Assembly: GCA_938002255.1 (NCBI GenBank) | Contig: CALLAL010000001.1 | Span: 1-64,000, forward strand | Direction of reading: 5' to 3' | Source of the DNA: an uncultured bacterium | Lineage (GTDB): Bacteria > Desulfobacterota > BSN033 > UBA1163 | DNA length: 64,000 nucleotides | Shown: one piece after another, positions 61,033 to 64,000 of the stretch | Layout: each line of letters opens with the position of its first letter | How positions within the stretch are numbered: the stretch's first letter is position 1 | Notes under the pieces: generated by a model | Told to the model about the DNA's origin: nothing | Seen by the model: only the letters and a program-made list of their open reading frames with translations | The model's database searches: none | Made by a program: the position numbers and the translations under genes

Positions 61033-62811
61033 TTAAAAAGGATACCTCCCCACCTTGATCACATGGTCTGCGATCTCTCTTCTTAAGGCAATCGAGTTGA
61101 CTGGGGTAAAACGAGAGAGTTTCTTAAGGGCAGAAAGTTGTGTTCGGAGCGTATCCCCCTCGGCAATTCCAGCAAGGGCTCGTTTCGCATAGAGGTCCAG
61201 GCGGTCAAAAGCGTCTTGAATAAAGACCTTGGCCATAGCCTTCTGAATCTGAGCTCTTTCGTCTTTAAACCGTCCCATCGTTTTCATTGCCCGAAGAAGT
61301 CCGCTTTCCATGGCGAAAACCTGAATCACCATATCACTAATCAATCCCAAAAGCTCTTGTTCTTCTGCCAATTTCATCATATATTTCTGGACAGCGGCTC
61401 CGGTGACGAGAAGGGTGATCTTTTTTGACATCTCCACCATTTCCTGCTGTAACGTCAATCTTCCATCATCGCTCTCCACTTTGGGCCTGAGGCTGAGGAG
61501 TTCTCCCGCCACTTTCTGGGCAGCAGCCAGAACAGGAAGTCGACCTTTCATAGCTCGCTTGGTCAGCATATCCACGATGAGAAGGCGGTTAATCTCATTT
61601 GTTCCTTCCCAAATCCGGTTGATTCGGGCATCCCGGTAACCCCGCTCCACAGGATAATCACGAATATACCCATATCCTCCGTGGATCTGGACTGCCTCAT
61701 CCACGATGTAACCTGCCATCTCCGAGCAGAAGATTTTATTGATGGAGTCTTCGATATTATACTCCTCAATTCCATTTGCCATCTGCATTCCAACATCTTC
61801 GGCATGGCGGTCTATGGGTTTGAGAATGCGATCTGTCAATCCGCCGGTTCGGTAAACCATGCTCTCCATCATAAAGGACAGAATCGCCATCTCTGCGATC
61901 TTGTGTTTGATCAAACCGAATTCAGCAATCGGCCTTCCAAACTGGACCCTCTTCTTCGCATAGGAGACGGCCTCCTGCATGGCTCTCTTTGCTCCTCCCA
62001 CGGCGCCTGCGCCCAGAGCAAAACGTCCCATGTTAAGGACATTGAGAGCCACAATGTGCCCTTTGCCTATCTCCCCGAGAACGTTTTCTACAGGGACTTT
62101 GACATCGGAAAAGATGACGCCCCGGGTGGAGGACCCCTTCACGCCCATCTTATTCTCCTCCTCATCCAGAGAGACGCCTTCGTAGTTTCGTTCGACAATG
62201 AAGGCGGTGAATTTCGTTCCATCCACTTTGGCATAGGTTGTGAAGAGGTCTGCAATGCCGGCATTGGTGATGAATTGTTTCTGACCATTCAAGATATAAT
62301 ATTTTCCATCCGGGCTAAGGGTGGCTGTGGTTTTGGCATTGAGAGCATCGGAACCTGCTTCGGGCTCCGTAAGGGCATAGGCGCCAATGATCTTTCCGGT
62401 TGCAAGCCCAGGAAGATAACGCCTTTTTTGCTCTGGAGTGCCAAAAAAGATAATAGGCAGAGAACCAATTCCGGTCTGGGTTCCGAAGGTAGCCATGAAC
62501 GAACCTCCTGCCTGAGCCATCCTTTCCCAGAGGAGAAGAGAACTGACTTTATCAAGATCCTGTCCTCCATACTCTTCTGGAATATCCGCCGCAAGGAATC
62601 CCAGCTCCCCTGCCTTCTTGAGGAGACTTACCAGAAGACCTTCTTTTTTCTCTTCGATCTCTTCACTTACGGGATGGATTTCACCCTCCACGAATTCGGT
62701 TACAGCTTTGGCGATCAAAAGTTGCTCTTCATTGAAGTCCTCCGGTGTAAAGACCTCCTGAGGTGGAATCGATTCGATTAAAAATGCTCCCCCTTTAACG
62801 AACTCTTCCAT
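61033..62811 (-). CDS. acyl-CoA dehydrogenase with C-terminal extension (FadE type), paralogue of 39650
   Basis: A 592-aa FAD enzyme, the same length as the plus-strand paralogue and very similar throughout (shared MGxKGSSTR, RIWEGTNEINRLL, and the ending IADHVIKVGxYPF). YALTEPEAGSDA and KKRVQFGRPIAEF are present, and the catalytic Glu is in WEGT. It is the first gene of the minus-strand operon, under a promoter with the TetR palindrome at 62905-62924. The two paralogues are thus under different control: one next to a TetR without a visible shared operator, the other with it. Confidence 0.95.
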   Translation of the reverse strand: MEEFVKGGAFLIESIPPQEVFTPEDFNEEQLLIAKAVTEFVEGEIHPVSEEIEEKKEGLLVSLLKKAGELGFLAADIPEEYGGQDLDKVSSLLLWERMAQAGGSFMATFGTQTGIGSLPIIFFGTPEQKRRYLPGLATGKIIGAYALTEPEAGSDALNAKTTATLSPDGKYYILNGQKQFITNAGIADLFTTYAKVDGTKFTAFIVERNYEGVSLDEEENKMGVKGSSTRGVIFSDVKVPVENVLGEIGKGHIVALNVLNMGRFALGAGAVGGAKRAMQEAVSYAKKRVQFGRPIAEFGLIKHKIAEMAILSFMMESMVYRTGGLTDRILKPIDRHAEDVGMQMANGIEEYNIEDSINKIFCSEMAGYIVDEAVQIHGGYGYIRDYPVERGYRDARINRIWEGTNEINRLLIVDMLTKRAMKGRLPVLAAAQKVAGELLSLRPKVESDDGRLTLQQEMVEMSKKITLLVTGAAVQKYMMKLAEEQELLGLISDMVIQVFAMESGLLRAMKTMGRFKDERAQIQKAMAKVFIQDAFDRLDLYAKRALAGIAEGDTLRTQLSALKKLSRFTPVNSIALRREIADHVIKVGRYPF

Positions 62812-62904
62812 AAGATCCTCCTGTTATCATGAATTGAATTTCATCTTCAACATGTGGTCATCACAAAACGGGCTGATTCAAGCCTTTAGTTTGAATAAGC
62901 TTTT

Positions 62905-62950
62905 ATTAATGAACGACCATTAATCTATAAAACCGAACCAAGACTGTCAA
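62905..62950 (-). promoter_or_regulatory. promoter of the acyl-CoA dehydrogenase operon with TetR operator
   Basis: Reading leftwards, TTGACA (62950-62945), a 17-bp spacer and TAGATT (62927-62922). The palindrome ATTAATG-AACGAC-CATTAAT (62905-62924) overlaps the -10 box and is identical to that before tetR. Confidence 0.82.
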
Positions 62951-62969
62951 GTAAAAACTTTAAGGGCGG

Positions 62970-63195
62970 GTAACCCGTCCGTGATGGGGTGTTTTCGGTT
63001 TAAAAGGGTTGGAACGTTCCCCCTCCAAAACCTTGAAGAGCGGTTATAAAAGGTTATCCTCATCGAAGCCCTCATGCCCTTTGAATCAGTTTTTTTTAAA
63101 TCAGATTGGGTCGTTTTGACGAACAGAGGTTTCGCTTCAAGGTTTTTCCGAAGCAACCTCCCAACCCTTTTTTATTTCTTTAACTGAGGGGTGAC
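62970..63195. mobile_element. 226-bp MITE-like element, copy C
   Basis: Terminal repeats GTAACCCGTCCGT (62970-62982) and ACTGAGGGGTGAC (63183-63195), somewhat decayed. Full-length match by eye to copies A and B, with the GGAACGTTCC palindrome. It lies between two divergent promoters, with 19 bp from each end to the adjacent -35 box. On the minus strand a frame starting TTG (LRKNLEAKPLFVKTT) is open through the element. Confidence 0.85.
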
Positions 63196-63214
63196 CCAAT
63201 ATAAAACATTTTGT

Positions 63215-63243
63215 TTGACACCCCTTCTTCCATAAGGTATAAA
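63215..63243 (+). promoter_or_regulatory. promoter of the DUF362 gene
   Basis: TTGACA (63215-63220), a 17-bp spacer and TATAAA (63238-63243), 44 bp upstream of the start codon. The -35 is 19 bp from MITE-like copy C. Confidence 0.8.
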
Positions 63244-63287
63244 ATTGAACGGTTATAAAGGTTTTGCACAGAATAAAAGAGGAAGAC

Positions 63288-64000
63288 ATGGGGAAATATA
63301 CTGTAGCCATCGTGCGTTATGAGAGGCCCTTGGAATCGGTCAGAAGGGCAGTGGATCTCTGCAAGGGTCTGGCGCATCTCCCCCATAAAGCGAAAGTCTT
63401 TATCAAACCGAATATTGTTTTCTGGACCCGGACCACCCCTTTCCCCAAATGGGGAGTGGTGACCACCTCCAGAGTGGTCGAAGATATGGTGATCCTTCTT
63501 AAGGAACGCGAAGTGGAGGAGATTACCATTGCTGAGGGGATTACCACCTTTGACCCACAAGACCGGGAAACACCTGCCCATGCCTTTGAAAGCCTTGGGT
63601 ATCCTATCTTGAGAGAGCGTTACGGAATAAAAACTCTTAACGTGTTTGAACGGCCTTTTAAAAAGGTGGAGTTAGGGGCCGGGGTTGTACTCAACTTCAA
63701 TCCGGATATCCTCGAGAGCGATTTCGTGGTCAACCTTCCTGTTCTCAAGACACATGCTCAGACCATTGTAAGCCTCGGGATCAAGAATTTAAAAGGATTA
63801 ATCGATGTCGCGTCCCGTAAAAAATGCCATAGCCCTGACACCGTTAAAGATTTAAACTACATGGTTGCAAGGCTTGCCAATAAACTTCCTCCCTCCTTTA
63901 CTCTTCTCGATGGAATCTACACCACCGAAAGGGGGCCTTTTTTTGAGGGAAGGCTCAGGAGGAGCAACCTTCTCATTGCCTCATCAGATATCTTTTCGGC
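63288..64000 (+). CDS. DUF362-family protein (partial, runs off the window)
   Basis: The first 237 codons of a DUF362 protein, from ATG 63288 with AGAGGAAG upstream. The segments KAKVFIKPNIV, FVVNLPVLKTHAQTIVSLGIKNLKGLI and TLLDGIYTTERGP are characteristic of the family, which often also carries ferredoxin-type cysteines near the C-terminus, not visible here. The function of DUF362 is not settled; members sit near iron-sulfur and corrinoid or radical enzymes in anaerobes. It is divergent from the acyl-CoA dehydrogenase operon, with MITE-like copy C between them. Confidence 0.85.
   Translation, partial: MGKYTVAIVRYERPLESVRRAVDLCKGLAHLPHKAKVFIKPNIVFWTRTTPFPKWGVVTTSRVVEDMVILLKEREVEEITIAEGITTFDPQDRETPAHAFESLGYPILRERYGIKTLNVFERPFKKVELGAGVVLNFNPDILESDFVVNLPVLKTHAQTIVSLGIKNLKGLIDVASRKKCHSPDTVKDLNYMVARLANKLPPSFTLLDGIYTTERGPFFEGRLRRSNLLIASSDIFS

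Overview
The window looks like a chromosomal segment of an anaerobic, Desulfobacterota-like bacterium (the former Deltaproteobacteria). The reasons are the tRNA(Arg-His-Arg-Lys-Leu)-tig-clpP-clpX order, a PAS kinase with a Cys-X2-Cys-Pro motif, TRAP and Liv transporters with twin-arginine binding proteins, and many acyl-CoA dehydrogenase, hydratase, dehydrogenase and thiolase genes next to a 4-hydroxybutyryl-CoA dehydratase. The taxonomic call is inference from gene content, not from a marker-gene comparison.

Layout. 1-5.6 kb: tRNA-Pro, a WYL regulator, two tiny zinc-binding proteins, a decayed RAYT-type insertion remnant, a histidine kinase/response regulator pair and five tRNAs behind a clear promoter. 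5.6-9.1 kb: tig-clpP-clpX, a terminator, then tRNA-Val and tRNA-Asp on the minus strand. 9.3-13.6 kb: a Rho-N-like small protein, a glycosyltransferase, a ParB-like protein, an SPL-family radical SAM protein and an SDR. 13.6-30.7 kb: uptake genes (TRAP dctPQM, divergent livKHMGF, a LarA-like protein, an amidohydrolase, dppABCDF) and a nitroreductase. 30.7-32.2 kb: a tryptophan-rich leader peptide and two terminator hairpins in front of a divergent trpD homologue. 32.4-41.4 kb: a lone thiolase, then a TetR-MBL-fadN-fadA-fadE-like operon. 41.5-43.4 kb: a B12-binding-type radical SAM protein. 43.4-56.4 kb, minus strand: a long run tetR-abfD-isomerase-thiolase-fadB-livKHM-ligase-livGF. 56.7-62.8 kb, minus strand: an operon of three acyl-CoA dehydrogenases, an enoyl-CoA hydratase and a 3-hydroxyacyl-CoA dehydrogenase. 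The window ends inside a DUF362 gene.

How the genes fit together. The minus-strand block reads as a substrate-inducible catabolic regulon. A Liv-type ABC transporter imports an acid, the AMP-forming ligase makes its CoA ester, the dehydrogenases and AbfD convert it to an enoyl-CoA, and hydratase/isomerase, 3-hydroxyacyl-CoA dehydrogenase and thiolase release acetyl-CoA. The TetR gene and the acyl-CoA dehydrogenase operon share an identical 20-bp palindrome (ATTAATG-N6-CATTAAT) overlapping the -10 region of good sigma-70-like promoters, so one TetR protein probably controls both operons.

Most unusual observations. (1) A 226-bp MITE-like element occurs three times. At four of its six ends there is an outward-facing TTGACA -35 box exactly 19 bp away, and those promoters serve a thiolase, the tetR operon, the acyl-CoA dehydrogenase operon and the DUF362 gene. 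(2) A Trp-Trp-Cys-Trp leader peptide with attenuator-like hairpins precedes a TrpD homologue that has lost the canonical GTGGD and KHGN motifs. (3) One acyl-CoA dehydrogenase lacks the usual catalytic glutamate. No CRISPR array, rRNA gene or intact transposase was seen.
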